From Protopterus annectens (lineage: Eukaryota; Chordata; Ceratodontiformes; Protopteridae): a stretch of 64,000 nt of DNA. The stretch lies in contig NC_056734.1 of NCBI RefSeq assembly GCF_019279795.1, forward strand, positions 1,011,646-1,075,645, given 5' to 3'. The notes below the pieces were generated by a model. The model was not told the DNA's origin, did no database searches, and saw only the letters and a list, made by a program, of their open reading frames with translations. The translations under genes and the position numbers were made by a program. Positions 20,038 through 31,476 of this stretch are shown piece by piece (positions within the stretch are counted from its first letter, which is position 1; the number at the start of each line of letters is the position of its first letter).

Positions 20038-23000
20038 TTAAAAATTTGCTCCCAGATTTATGTTGTTGATATTTTTCTTGTGATCACTAATTAACAGTTT
20101 ATGCGCTAAGATGTGTTTTATTGCCAACAATCTGAAATTTTCCCACGATGTCTGGGCTCGGTTCAACCAATTTGTGGCTATATATAATTTCATTAATAGG
20201 CAAATATTCATAATTACAATCGTTTTTGATTTATTTAGATTCTCCGGGGGAATATGAAGAATCATAAACTCCCAAGAGAGTGTTGAATTTTGGTAACCCA
20301 TTTTTTGTAACTGCAATTTTAATGAATTCCACAATTTATAAATGCACTTACAACTCCAGAACATGTGAAGCAAATCTGCTGTCTGATCAAAGCAATGTGG
20401 GCATATGGGTGAATTCTTCGCATCAAATTTGTGCAAAGTGAGACGAGTATAGTATGCATTGTTAAATATCATCAGCTGCATAAATACCAATTTCTGAAGG
20501 GATACGGACTTTAATGTTAATTTAAATGCCTCCAATATCTTATTGTCGTCTGGAAATATCAATTTTCCTCTCCAGTAACTCGATAAAAGAATATAATTAT
20601 TATACTTCCTCTCTTTTATCAATTTATATGCTGCGGTTATATATTTTCTATCCTGCAACAGCGCTTCCCATAGATTACGAGAAATGATTAAATCTTCCCC
20701 TTTCATTTCAAAGTTGTTAAAATAGTTTATAACCAAGTCTTTTAGCTGTCTTACTATAATTAAATAGGAAATAGGGAGTTCTATTTCTTTTAAAATATCC
20801 TGTACTGGTACTCCTAGAAAAGGATATAAATCGAGTACAGTTAACTCTATGATTAAAGGGAATTTCTTTAGATCAATCAATTGACCACCAATTGTTAAAT
20901 TTGGGTTCCTATGATACGGTTGGAAAACCATCATATATTTTAGTAAATTTAAGGAAGCGAAAAGAGTTTGAATTGCCGTTACATAACTTTTGATGTGCTC
21001 CATTAGCTTATATTTACTCATTGTCCAATTATTTAAAAAGGGTAATGCTTTAGCGTTGACTCCCACTTCATTTATATGCTTGTACGTTAAGAGCACCCAT
21101 TTGGGTGTCCACTTTCTATTATCACTATCGAAGTAAGACGTCTTTAAAATCCTATTGGCCTGAATCACTAAATAGTACATTTCGAAATCCGGTAATTCCA
21201 GCCCCCCCCCCTTATTTTTTGGAGCCATCAATTTTTCGTATGAAATTCTCATCTTCCTAGGTTCCCAAAGAAATCTTCCCAATCTTATATGAAGCTGTTT
21301 GAAGAATGTTTTGGTAATTCTGAGTTGTGCAGCTCTAAAAATATATAACATTCTAGGAAGAACATTCATTCTTATGATAGCTGCTCTTGCCATCATTGGT
21401 AACTTCAATCTACTCCATCTTTCAAGATCCAATGTTATTTGATCTGTAGTTGACTTTACATTGTTAATAAAAAAATCTCTATTTTCAGTTGAGAAGACAA
21501 TTCCCAGATATTTTATCTTTTCTTCCGTCAATACTTGTCCTATTAATGGTAGCATTGAAAAGGTGTGGGTGTCTTTAATGGGAATATTTTAGATTTTTAA
21601 AATTTAGCATGTAATTGGAAATTCTCTCAAAGATTTCTATTGCAGCTAATATTGTTTCAGTATCGGAAACAGGTGTGGTACAATATATGTTTAAATCATC
21701 TGCATAGGCAGCCATCCTAACCTTTATTCCATACAGTACAGGAGAATTATAAAAAACATTTTGCTTAAGGTGTAAAAGTAAAGGCTCCAAGTAAAGATTA
21801 AATAAGATGGGAGATAATGGGCAGCCTTGTCGGGTACCATTTATGATTTTTATCCTATTCGAGCATTTGTGATTTATAAATAAATTTGTGTATGCATTTC
21901 TATATAGTATCCTTAACATTGAGATAAACTCCTGCGGTATATTAAAATAAGGTAATGTATCAAATAAATAATCCAAATTAACCCTATCAAATGCTTTCTG
22001 AGCATCAATAATTAGGGCATACAAATTCAGGTTTTATATTTCATAAGAGATTAAGGTATGGAGCGTTAAGGTATTATCCGTGGTCTGCCTCCCATCCATA
22101 AACCCCACCTGTTCCTCTGATATTATTGGGTTTATTACCTTTTTCAGCCTACTCGCCAGAATGGATGTCATGATTTTCATGTCCATATTCAAAAGTGATA
22201 TAGGCCTGTAATTATCAGGATTTTGGAATCACCTTTCTCTTTTAATATCAGAACTGTCCTTGAGGCATTAAAATGAGGATCATTAATTCTATTTAGAGTG
22301 ATATAATTAAAAGTCTGTGACAATACACTGCTCAAAATCTCACTAAAAGATTTGTAGAATTCCGAGGTCAAACCATCTGGGCCTGGGGCTTTGTGAGGCT
22401 TCAGTTTCTTGATTGTTTCGGACACCTCCTCAACTGTAATCGGTTTGATTAAATCTCTATGAAATTCCTTGTCAATATTAGGGAAAGTGATTCTCTGTAT
22501 AAAATCTTTTCTGTCTTTATCTTGCAAGAGTGTCTGCTTCTCACCATAAATCTGATTAAAAATTTTTTCAAAGGTCTTCATGATATCCGCCTTGTCAGTA
22601 TATGTAGTATTGTTATAGTGTATTTCAGTAATTAATCGTGTTGATTTCATCTGGTTAATAATACGAGCTAATGCTTTCGAGGGGGTTTGAATATGATTTG
22701 CATATTTAACTAAATTTCTTTGTTCATAAAGTGACAAATTTCTATTATGAAGTAAAATAGTTCTTTTTGACATCTTAATAGCTCAGTTTCTGTCTGTTCA
22801 TTATAGTTCCTCATCAAATCTTGGTCCAGTAATTGAATTTTAGTTTCTAAATCCAATTGAGTCTTCTTTTGTAATTTTTATAATATGTAGCTTTTGTATA
22901 AATAGTCCTCTTAGCTGCGTTTTAGTTGTAGCCCATTCTATATCTATTGGGTGTCTATTTTGGGAAATATTATTTAATGACTGTTTAAGTATCTCCTTGA

Positions 23001-23043
23001 CTTCCATTAATATATCTTCCTTGGTTAGTAAATATGGGTTCAA
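20038..23043 (-). pseudogene. L1 ORF2, RT and C-terminal region (frameshifted)
   Basis: Four frames make up the region. 22,773-22,189: RT start, 'EVSETIKKLKPHKAPGPDGLTSE'. 22,189-22,024: 'NYRPISLLNMDMKIMTSILA' in broken frame. 22,024-21,575: motif A 'IIDAQKAFDRVNLDYL', motif B 'GTRQGCPLSPILFNLYLEPL', motif C 'AAYADDLNIYC'. 21,555-20,038: a 505-residue open thumb and C-terminal domain, 'IKYLGIVF', 'NKGGGLELPDFEMYYL'. The Cys/His block 'CPHCFDQTADLLHMFWSCKCIYKLW' is split here as CPHCFDQ and HMFWSCKC. Gaps at about 23,050, 22,800, 22,100 and 21,565 mark indels or stops. Catalytic Asp residues are preserved. Confidence 0.9.
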
Positions 23044-23058
23044 GGACCAATTATACCC

Positions 23059-23808
23059 TCAAAGCCTCTTAGTATCCATATTACTACTGTTTAAGGTTAA
23101 AGTTATCTTTGAATGGTCTGAGAGTTGTCTGACTTGATTAGAAACACTAGGGTCAGCTGAGATCAACACCTCTGAAATTAAGAAAAAGTCAATTCTCAAC
23201 CACATTTTATGGCAGGTTGAATAATAAGTAAAATTCTCTGCTTTCCCTTGTGAGTGTATGTGTTTAAAAGGGTCATAGAGTTTGAAATCCATTTTCAATT
23301 CTTTCAATGCTACCATTGCCTGTTTATTGAACGCTGAAGAAGCACCCAACTTGTCTAATTTAGGATCTTGATAAGAGTTCCAGTCACCTCCCAACACTAT
23401 ATAGCAATTATTGTATGACTGTAAAATGGAATAGATTGAAGCTATGAAATGATGCTGATTAACATTAGGGACATATACACATATTAGTACTATAGGTTTA
23501 TCATAACATTTGGATGTGAGAAGGACCAAACACCATCTACCCTCCTGATCCATTTTCACATCCCTAATATCTCCCTGAAAGTGATTCTTAACTAAAATTG
23601 CCACCCCTGCACTATTTGTTGTTCCTTCCGCCATCACAATCTTCCTAACCCATTTCTTATGCTTCACTGACTCCCACTGATCATTAGTCATATGCGTTTT
23701 TTGTAATAAAATACAACATGCTGATGATTTGAGAAACAAATGAAAAAACAGCTTTCTTTTTTTCATGTTCTGGAGTCCTTTGACATTCCAAGATTCTATT
23801 ATCCACAT
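23059..23808 (-). pseudogene. L1 ORF2, endonuclease domain with a catalytic-site change
   Basis: A 249-residue open frame beginning 'MWIIESWNVKGLQNMKKRK', the usual L1 ORF2 start (S/WNVNGL). EN blocks: 'CCILLQKTHMT', 'GGDWNSYQDPKLDK' and 'QLSDHSKITLTL'. The second-block Glu of the usual LQETH is Lys here, so nicking would be expected to fail even if the downstream frameshifts were absent. The start codon is chosen because it immediately precedes the first conserved EN block. Confidence 0.9.
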
Positions 23809-25080
23809 TTAACGTTCATTAGAAATATAACTCGATATCTAATCTCTTTGAGCAACCTTAGAATAACATAAGTTGGCATATCATCAATTGTATGGAAGCA
23901 AAACTGCCATCCTATCCCTACCCAGTGCCTACCCACTATTCCTCTGGACCAGGATGAACATAGGTTTTTTTACATTACTGGAAACCATCTGAGTAACTAA
24001 TCTACTAATTCTATTATTTAACAATGAAACCCCATGCAAAAACCTACAACAACTACTTCTATGTCTACAAAGCCTAATTCTGACATTCCCTACTAAACAC
24101 TACTTATAGGTAACTACAGCTCTGTACATATTTATGGATATACAAATAAACTAATTGTACCCTGAGATTCTAATGTACTTCAATTCACTTCAGCTTTATA
24201 TTCAGCAATAGCAAATAACATTCTAATTTGTTGTTCTATACAGTATTAAATATTAGTTGACATAGAAAGCAGACAGTTATTTAACATTTCCCAACATCCT
24301 GTATCTACTGAATAAAATGATCTAACTACTTTAATCTGCTTTGTTCTTCCCCTACAACTTACCTACTAACATATTAATATTGAAAACCAATGCAGTTCAA
24401 AATAAAACTATAATGGCACTTTCATTTGTAATAACCATATGTGAATAAGAGAGGAACCAAGGGGTTAAAATAAAAAAAGAAAAAAAAAGCATGAAGGGAG
24501 CACAGCAAAAGGAGAAGAAATAAGAAAAATGCCTTAAATTACACATAAAAAAATAACTTCTTTTATGTTCTTTTATTATTATATGCACATTGTTTAAATC
24601 TGATCAACTAACCATTTTTACATCATTTATCAGTTAGAAATAATACCACCTATCTACAGGAATAAAGGAAAGGAGTAAAGAGAAGGGAGATATAGGAAAA
24701 AAAAGAGAAAACAAATATATATAAAAAAAAACTACAGTACCTTATTCTGCCACTACACATAACCATCTCCTTTTTTAATACACAATGCATTTCCATAGCG
24801 TTTACCTGCATCACTTTGACTTCACACACTATCTTACAGTCCTTTTCCTGCAAAATAAGTCCAAACAGGTTTCTTTTTACTTCGCGCGCAGTTCCTCTTT
24901 CTTCTCAGCTATTTAAACTGTAAAGGCAGTTCAATCAACTGGAACTACGAGATAAGATAAGAAAATAAAATTCCAGGCCTGCTACAAGAAACAGAACAGA
25001 CAAAGGATTTTAAAGCCTCAGATTGTCATAAATGAAACATCCCATTCTCCCTGGTGCTGCAGAAAGCCAAAATGGACTGC
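23809..25080 (-). other. Long spacer between L1 ORF1 and ORF2
   Basis: About 1.27 kb of AT-rich minus-strand sequence with only short chance frames. Inter-ORF spacers in mammalian L1 are tens of bases, so this is unusual. It could be lineage-typical, the site of an old insertion, or an eroded ORF segment. I see no TSD or terminal repeat within it. Confidence 0.6.
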
Positions 25081-25986
25081 TCACATTTCTGAAGATGGGA
25101 GAGCCTTAAAAATCTTCAAAAAAGTAGGTCTTGCTTCTTTCCTTGTGCTTACAGAGTATTTAATGCCATCCACAGTAAAAATTAGGTTATTAGGATATTT
25201 AATTTGAAATCTGATATTTTTGTCAATCAGAAACTTACAATATGGAGCCAGCATTTGTCTAGATTGCCTTATTTGTATTGGTAATTCCTGTGCTATAGAA
25301 ATTTTATTATTTTGCCACATTATAGATCCACCAGATTTTTTAATAGTTAACAGTACTTTGCTCACATCTTGGTAGTTCAATATTTTAACATAAACAGGTC
25401 TGGGTATATTTGAAGCTTGAGATTCTCTGTATGCTCTATGCACCCTTTCTATGACCATCTGCTTAACAACCTCAGAGTCCTTGAGCAGTATTTCGAATAT
25501 TTGTGTAATAGAAGTGATCAGGTCATTATATTGAATAGATTCTGGGATCCCTGTAATGATTATATTGTTACGTCTGGATCTTGCTTCCAAGTCCAGAATT
25601 TTATTTTGCATCATTTGAATGTCAGTTCCATGTGTCTCTGTTCTTTTAGTGAGCATTAATATATTGTCTTCATTGGTAGCAATTCTAGTTTCTGCTTTCT
25701 CCATTCTTTCGAGAATCCGATTACATGTGTCACTAAATGAAAGTGTTTGAGATGTTAGCTCTTTTAAGGCATCCTGTATAGGTAGCAATGCTGATTTGAT
25801 TTCTTCCATTGTGACCTGTTGATCAGATTTTGTTGATGGCCCTGTTTTTGCAGTCTCTTGCTGTTTGATAGTTTTCTGTCTCTTGATTAAAGATTCTTTC
25901 TCCGGTGATTGCAAAGCTGACAGCTTGGTTTTGGAAGTTGTAGTTTCCATATTTTTGTCCTCCTTTGACATTTCGAAATTCTGCAC
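25081..25986 (-). CDS. L1 ORF1 protein (intact frame)
   Basis: 301 residues, uninterrupted. The N-terminal 60 residues are Lys/Ser/Thr-rich. About 65-140 is a predicted coiled coil with heptad-like spacing ('ILERMEKAETRIATNEDNIL', 'IQMMQNKILDLEARSRRNN'). About 135-230 is an RRM-like region opening 'RRNNIIITGIPES'. A C-terminal basic domain follows ('RVHRAYRESQ', 'PRPVYVKILNYQDV', 'FTVDGIKYSVSTRKEAR'). This matches the trimeric RNA-binding ORF1p of L1 elements, which packages its own transcript. An in-frame Met at residue 6 is an alternative start. It is preceded by a 286-bp 5' UTR. Confidence 0.9.
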   Translation of the reverse strand: MQNFEMSKEDKNMETTTSKTKLSALQSPEKESLIKRQKTIKQQETAKTGPSTKSDQQVTMEEIKSALLPIQDALKELTSQTLSFSDTCNRILERMEKAETRIATNEDNILMLTKRTETHGTDIQMMQNKILDLEARSRRNNIIITGIPESIQYNDLITSITQIFEILLKDSEVVKQMVIERVHRAYRESQASNIPRPVYVKILNYQDVSKVLLTIKKSGGSIMWQNNKISIAQELPIQIRQSRQMLAPYCKFLIDKNIRFQIKYPNNLIFTVDGIKYSVSTRKEARPTFLKIFKALPSSEM

Positions 25987-26272
25987 GAAGATTTATTTCC
26001 CAAAGAAAAGTTACAAAAGTGAGATCAATCAGTCCTTTGTTTGGTGCTCTGTTCAGAGTCAACCTGACAATCAGATCCAATCCTGCTATTACCAAGTATT
26101 TTTTTTTCGATTTTTCTTTCTCAGAACCAAAAGTGACTTCTGGTCAATTAGTAATAACTGCCAATTAGTTTGTTTACTCTAAGTATAACTCCACAGGGTT
26201 GATTTTTTTCTCAGGTATTTGAAGAGCTGAAGTACTGCAGTGCTTATAGAACGGCAGCCATCTTTGTTCTCC
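25987..26272 (-). promoter_or_regulatory. L1 5' UTR / internal promoter region
   Basis: The 286 bp upstream of ORF1 start at the TSD with GGAGAACAAAGATGGCTGCC. AAGATGGC is the core bound by YY1 at +1 of human L1; its position at the very 5' end suggests the copy is full length. Function is inferred by analogy only. Confidence 0.6.
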
Positions 26273-27500
26273 TAATGTAAGCTATACATTCTGCCAACAC
26301 TGTCCCAGGTCCTGCCCAAAAGATACACCGCATCCAGGTAACGCCAATAAAAGTTGCAATATTCGCATAGCTGGAATGGACCAGGTACTTCTCCTACAAA
26401 ACTGACAAAACAATGTTAGCATAAGTGGGGGCACACCATGCCCCCATAGCTACTCCTCTAGTCTGCTTAAAAAATTCTAATTCAAAGAAGAGAAAGTTAT
26501 TGCCCAGAACCAACTCCATGAGGTCCATACAAACTAGGAGGTCATTACTGCCAAAGTCTGCCCACCCACAAAGGGCCCCCTCAAACCATTCACGCTCTAA
26601 CTTGTGGGGTATTACAGTGAATAAATCCTGAATGTCCAAAGTCATAAACACCAGGTTTTCTTTGTACAGCCCATTGTCAATACTACATAGGAAATTCTAT
26701 GAGTCTTTTTAAGTATACCCCTTTGTTGGGCCCAAACATTTTTCAATCTGGCACCCTAAAACTTTGCCAAGGGGTATGTTTTAGAGCCATTGGCAGCCAC
26801 AATAGGCCTCAAGGGGGGTCATTCTGATTTTTGTGGACCTTTGGGATCCCAAATATTGATGGTTTCCTGGGTTTTTCTGTCCACAAATATTTATAAAGGT
26901 CCTGATTTTTCAAATCCTCCTCCACCCTCTCCCTCAAAATAAAATCTATTTCTCTATGCTAAGTTTATCTCATTCCTCGACACCCTCAAATACTTGGTAG
27001 TGTCATTTAATAATTCTAACATTTTGCCTGAGTATATAATATACTATCCATAATCACTACTTCTCCCCACTTTTTCCAGCTTCATAATTCTAAAATATTC
27101 ATTTTGTCTGAGTTCATCATTTAATAATTTTTCATCTCTAGAAAGATTAAATTTCACCCATCTGTTACTTAGACCCTCCCTTATTTCCCTCTCGAGCTGT
27201 GCCTCAAAATTCTTTAACTGGGCATGTAAGGGCAGGTTCATAGTACTTTTTTCCCCTTAAACTGTATATTTTATCCATCCCACCATTAATTTGGAACAGG
27301 AGTTCAAAAATTTTCTGCCTTAAGAGCTTAAGGTCTATTAACACATTAGTAATCTGACTATTATAACTGGGAATAAATTTAAACCCTTTACTAAACAGTT
27401 CAAAGTATGCGGGGGTTATATCTACACTGCTAAAATTAAAAATACTAAAATTACTATAAGTATACCTATTACCAACAACTATAATCGAAACATCCTCCAT
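26273..27500 (-). pseudogene. Penelope-like element, N-terminal and RT region
   Basis: Reading the minus strand, N-terminal blocks come first: 'FELFSKGFKFIPSY' and 'DLKLLRQKIFELL' (27,500-27,204), then 'FNLSRDEKLLNDELRQNEYF' (27,241-27,044), equivalent to the NLTxxExxALxxL block of PLEs. RT follows: motif A 'FMTLDIQDLFTVIPHKLE', 'ELVLGNNFLFFELEFFKQ' and 'GVAMGAWCAPTYANIVLS' (26,651-26,394). A YLDD-like motif lies near 26,375. The L1 then interrupts it and the element resumes at 19,727. Frameshifts between the blocks show it is dead. Confidence 0.85.
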
Positions 27501-27984
27501 TACCCCATCACCCCCTTAGTTTCTTCCCTACTTGGTGCATAATGCAATTTGGCTATCCAAAAATATTAGAAGGCTAAAGCAAGATAAAGAAATAGTGTAG
27601 AAAGAATGGTACAAATAAAAATATATCACAATATCTCAAACATCAGAATACTCCACTTCTGTAATAAAAAGCAAATAAATGAAGCCAAAAAACTATACTA
27701 CAACAACACTCTGAACAATAGCTAACACAACCCTAAAAAGATTGCAGTCATCTATTAAAGGAATCTTGCACCCTGGTCAAAAACTCAACCCTAGTCCCTC
27801 CCCCAAAAACTTGTCACTCAAACCTACAATAGAATTAATCTCTTATTTCATAGGTAGTAGTGTTCTTAACCAAGGATTCCCACATCTAGTCCCAACCATG
27901 CCCAGCAGCCATATGTCACTATGTCCACTTTCACCATAAAAACATTTCCCTTATTCTATATAAAACAACTCAAACTCAAACCAT
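27501..27984. other. No gene recognised
   Basis: AT-rich DNA without recognisable motifs. Short frames are of chance length. Confidence 0.5.
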
Positions 27985-28890
27985 GCTCAGCTTTAGCTGA
28001 TGACCTTCTAATTGAGTACCTTAGAATAGTAGCCATTAGTATTGCCCATCTTCTCTCGATCCTTATAAATGGGTCAGTCTTGAAATTCCATGCTCCCTTT
28101 CTTTGGAAACAATCACACATTATCTAGCTACACAAAGTAGTAAATTCAACAGACATCACTGACCTTATACCTACATTGATCTTAGGTTTATCAGAGAATA
28201 GTAGGCTAATTGTCCTGAAGTCAGAATAAAACTGTGTACTCTGTGTTTATGAGGTGAACACCTTAACCATCATGCTAAACCCATCGTCTCTGAAATACCT
28301 GAAAAACATGGCTTCCATCCCCCAAAGAACTAACACTGCACCTCTAATCCTTATAGATACTGTTAATAAAGAAAGAGATAATTTCAAACTAGTCTTCCTT
28401 TATTTTTATATCTGTCTATACCCTTCAATACAATTTGTCACAGCAAACTTCTACTTCAAATGTCCACATTAGGTCTATTGTAGAGCACCTTTCGATGGTT
28501 CAAAAGTTACTTGTCCAACATGTATCAGTCAGTAAAATGACACTGTACCCTCTCTCCATACCTCACAGTCACCACCAGTGTACCACAAGGTCTCCTCTTT
28601 AACACTCCAGCAGCCTCCACTGATCCACAAAACAGGCTTCTTTAATACAATATGCTGATGACTCCACATTGATACATGTATCAGTTAACTTGGCACATCT
28701 CTAAAAAAATACTCAGGAAGCTGTAACAGACACTGAAACATGGCTTTGTAACTCACAAGTTATGCTCAGTCCCCCCTGGCAAAATAATGCTGTTTTACCC
28801 AGAGCTCTCTCTCATGAAAAACAACATTTAAAATCCTCTCATCTAATAATACACCATCTGAAGTCCCTTCTAATAGCAAATAATGATTGA
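27985..28890 (+). pseudogene. L2-like LINE fragment (RT)
   Basis: The translation includes 'SALADDLLIEYLRIVAISI' and 'HLLSILINGSV', collinear with 'TDLLPA…ILINRSI' in the L2-like LINE at 14.3 kb. Farther on come 'RWFKSYLSNMYQSV', motif B 'TTSVPQGLLF' and, in another frame, 'QYADDSTLIHVSVNL' at about 28,645. An intervening stretch (28,140-28,480) is heavily degraded. A (TAA)n run at 28,915-28,948 follows. Confidence 0.65.
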
Positions 28891-28949
28891 GGACAGTGGA
28901 TGATTACAAGTAATACTAAATAATAATAATAATTATAATAATAATGATA

Positions 28950-29957
28950 AAAGTGGATGATGACCTCTACATTTGCAGATGATTGCAAGCTAGATGCAGT
29001 CACTAAATCCTCAAATTACTTGGCCATCCTGCAGGGAGGTTTGTCTCAAATAAATAGCTGGTGTCAAAATCTTGGTGTGAAACTACATACCAAAAAATGC
29101 ATTACTGTATCTTTTGGGAAGTCATCTATCCCATGGAACTACAACACTGACAATATGCCCCTAAGACATGAAGCAGGTGTTCATGATTTGGGAAAATATA
29201 TGAACAGTGACTTAACTTTTGAATAAACTAAGCAGAAACTTTGCAGGGTGAAGGGTGTGAGGTTTATTCCTTGAAATATGCTATGCACCTAGTTCACTAA
29301 TAAAACCTGAATTTTAAAATATGTACTACAAAATAATGAAATAACAGTGATCAGTTGAGTTAAGAATGGAATGTGCTTTATTGAAACACACAAACAAGCA
29401 ACCCTAGTTGAGTATAATGACATTTGTTTCTGCTTGGTTTATTAGTGAACTAGGTATATAGCAAAATATTTCATGGAGTGAACTTCATATCCTCCACACT
29501 GCAAAGTTTCTGCTTGGTTTGTTTTTGATCCCATTATAGGTTGCATACTGGCTTTTCTGAGACATAGAGGAATACAGTAGATTTTTCTTTTGACTTAACT
29601 TTTGACCAACGTGTGTCTGTTGTAAGAAAGTCCATCTATATTGCACAGATTATAAACACGCATGAATATTTAGTAGCTTTACCACACCATCAGAAAATCT
29701 TGGAGGAAAGGCAGGGGGTGGGTGGGACTTGCTACTGCACATACTGTGAGGTACTTCACTAGTAGATTACCATGCCTCCTTTGGCATGCATCTGTTCAGA
29801 CAAATAAAACAACTGGAGCGCTCACAAACTAAAACTCCTGTCACTATACTCGGTATACTACAGACTGCGAAGATGTGACCTGTGTCTTGCATAGAAAGCA
29901 TCCTCTGAGCTAGTAATAATGGACTTAATGTACATCAACAGGCAAAATTGAAGTGTA
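28950..29957 (+). pseudogene. CR1-like LINE fragment, interrupted by a foldback insertion
   Basis: The frame 28,957-29,222 reads 'TFADDCKLDAVTKSSN', 'QGGLSQINSWCQNLGVKLHT' and 'DLGKYMNSDLTFE', the motif C to palm/thumb region. The foldback element 29,223-29,590 splits it. After the duplicated 15-bp target it continues 'TFDQRVSVVRKSIYIAQ', and later 'SLYSVYYRLRRCDLCLA' to about 29,957. The LINE may resume near its tail at 31,303 beyond a TIR transposon. Confidence 0.8.
29223..29590. mobile_element. Foldback element with 15-bp target duplication
   Basis: Flanked by perfect 15-bp direct repeats (tgacttaacttttga at 29,208-29,222 and 29,591-29,605) inside a CR1-like copy. Inside are ~85-bp inverted arms: 29,226-29,309 (AAACTAAGCAGAAACTTTGC … CACCTAGTTCACTAATAAAA) and 29,437-29,520 (its reverse complement with scattered differences). 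Beyond the right arm are ~70 bp of unique tail. It has no coding capacity. TSD length and the one-sided tail match the foldback elements at 47.6 and 50.3 kb. Confidence 0.85.
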
Positions 29958-31051
29958 TTAACCCACCACCGAGTTCGCGCAGGATTGTGCATGCCCGCTG
30001 TGATTGACATGCCGGAGGGCAGGGATTAACAACGGCAATGTGCCGTGATTGACACGCAGTGCAAATATAATGGTAAATCCATGTCATGTATGGGATTTGT
30101 TTGGATTTGGTAGTGCTATAGACTACCGATCGCCGCTGCAGTTTGGTGATTGAAGCGTAGGAGTAGTGGGTCGCCTGTCAAAACACCAACTTATTGTCGT
30201 TGTGAGTAATCTGGTGAATTAGAATACTTCTGTAGGAAGCGAGGGATGGGGTGCTACTTGAAAGACTTTCTTGCATATCTCTCAACTGTCCAGGTTTTCT
30301 AAGAATGTCCAGATTTCTGCCTAATTTCTGCTCTGCAGAGAAATGAAGTCAGTAATGATACATATTTGAATTTTGGACTTCATATCCTTTAGATGTTAAC
30401 ACAAAGCCTGTTACTCGAGCAACTTCTCAAGCTTATAGGAGATTTGTCCCTTCCATTAACTTAAGCTTTGTCCGGATTTCTTGCAGTGACAGGTTGAGAG
30501 CTATGCTTATTTGTGAGAATCTTAAGTAGCAGTTCCTTAATATTTTATCCCACACGAGTCCTCCGTTCTCTGTGATATAACCCAATTTATCCTCAGGGAG
30601 GTAATATATAATTATCGACCTTGGCATGGGTAAGGCCAGACCAAACGGTTAGTTCAACCAGTGTTGGCAGCAGTCAGACTGCTACTGAAGTATCTTGTTT
30701 ATCAGTTCAATCAACAAACTTCATTCCTTTACTTGGCTGTTTTTTAAAGTTCACGAAATAAAGAAATAGGCACATGCTAAATGTATGTGTTTTCTTGTTA
30801 ACTGGACAAACAGTACTTGCCTTTGGACTTTTGCTGAAATAAAAAAAATGGTTTGATTTCACAGCAATCGCATCTTTTTGTGCACTCGAATCTTTTTGTA
30901 CAATTAACTTGTGTTTCGCATATCGCAAATATTACCTTGTGTTATGGTGGCATCTTTCAATCAAACGGTGGGCGGTGCAGTCAAAATTCTCGCAGGCGGG
31001 GTTTGGACGGGTCTTGCTACTGCGCATCTGGTGGTTTAATACACTTCAATT
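29948..31051. mobile_element. Candidate TIR DNA transposon, ~1.1 kb
   Basis: Ends are inverted: left AAATTGAAGTGTATTAACCC ACCA (split here), right TGGTGGTTTAATACACTTCA ATTT. There is no recognisable transposase, so it is non-autonomous. A sequence like its right end (GGGTGGGACTTGCTACTGC) also occurs at about 29,717-29,740. An internal GATCGCCGCTGCAGTTTGG-like stretch resembles blocks at 43.68-43.97 kb. No clear TSD is seen; superfamily undetermined. Confidence 0.55.
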
Positions 31052-31302
31052 TCCCTCATCAATAAGTCAAATGGCATCAGAAATACTCAGATTACCCTTC
31101 TCCTTATAAAATGTTTTGATGTTGTGGTAAATCACTAAAGATTACAGTCAGTCTGTAATGTCAGTCATTAGAGTTTCATCCCTCTTATCCTGTAGGAAAT
31201 TCATGCTGTTAAAAATGTGGTCATTGTCTTACTAAAGTGAATTAAGATTAATATTTAAAAGTTATACCTGATTTTGGAGTTGCAAAGACTGTGGTGGTCA
31301 GT

Positions 31303-31335
31303 AGTCTAGTATGAACCTACAAACCTACTACTTAT
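31303..31335 (+). repeat. CR1-like 3' terminal sequence
   Basis: TAGTCTAGTATGAACCTAC followed by AAACCTACTACT matches the terminal repeat of the CR1-like family. It probably belongs to the copy that begins at 28,950. Confidence 0.5.
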
Positions 31336-31476
31336 GTGCAAAACATGGCACAGCAATGCACTGAATGCATGATTCATACTTATTTCTTCCTGCAACATAT
31401 ATTCCAGATACAATATTTGCCGTGAATAATGACAGAATTTAAATAATCTCATACATAATAATGTGCACTAACCTGT

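Larger units (their letters stand above)
19728..26272 (-). mobile_element. Full-length L1-type LINE (6.5 kb) inserted in a PLE
   Basis: Bounded by a perfect 20-bp TSD, taatgtaagctatacattct, at 19,708-19,727 and 26,273-26,292. Reading the minus strand, the 5' end begins GGAGAACAAAGATGGCTGCC. This resembles the AAGATGGC (YY1-type) start of mammalian L1 5' UTRs. Then come ORF1 (25,986-25,081), a long spacer, ORF2 (23,808-20,038) and a 3' end with AATAAA-like sequence and a 9-nt A tail. ORF1 is intact; ORF2 has several frameshifts. It sits inside a PLE, so it is younger than that PLE. Confidence 0.95.

Noticed and set aside
25865..26182. Plus-strand frames opposite L1 ORF1 and the L1 5' region
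   Set aside because: Shadow frames of a well-supported minus-strand element.
28645..28665. CTGATGACTCC as a hammerhead core
   Set aside because: It is the coding sequence of the YADDS motif of an L2-like RT; no ribozyme stems.
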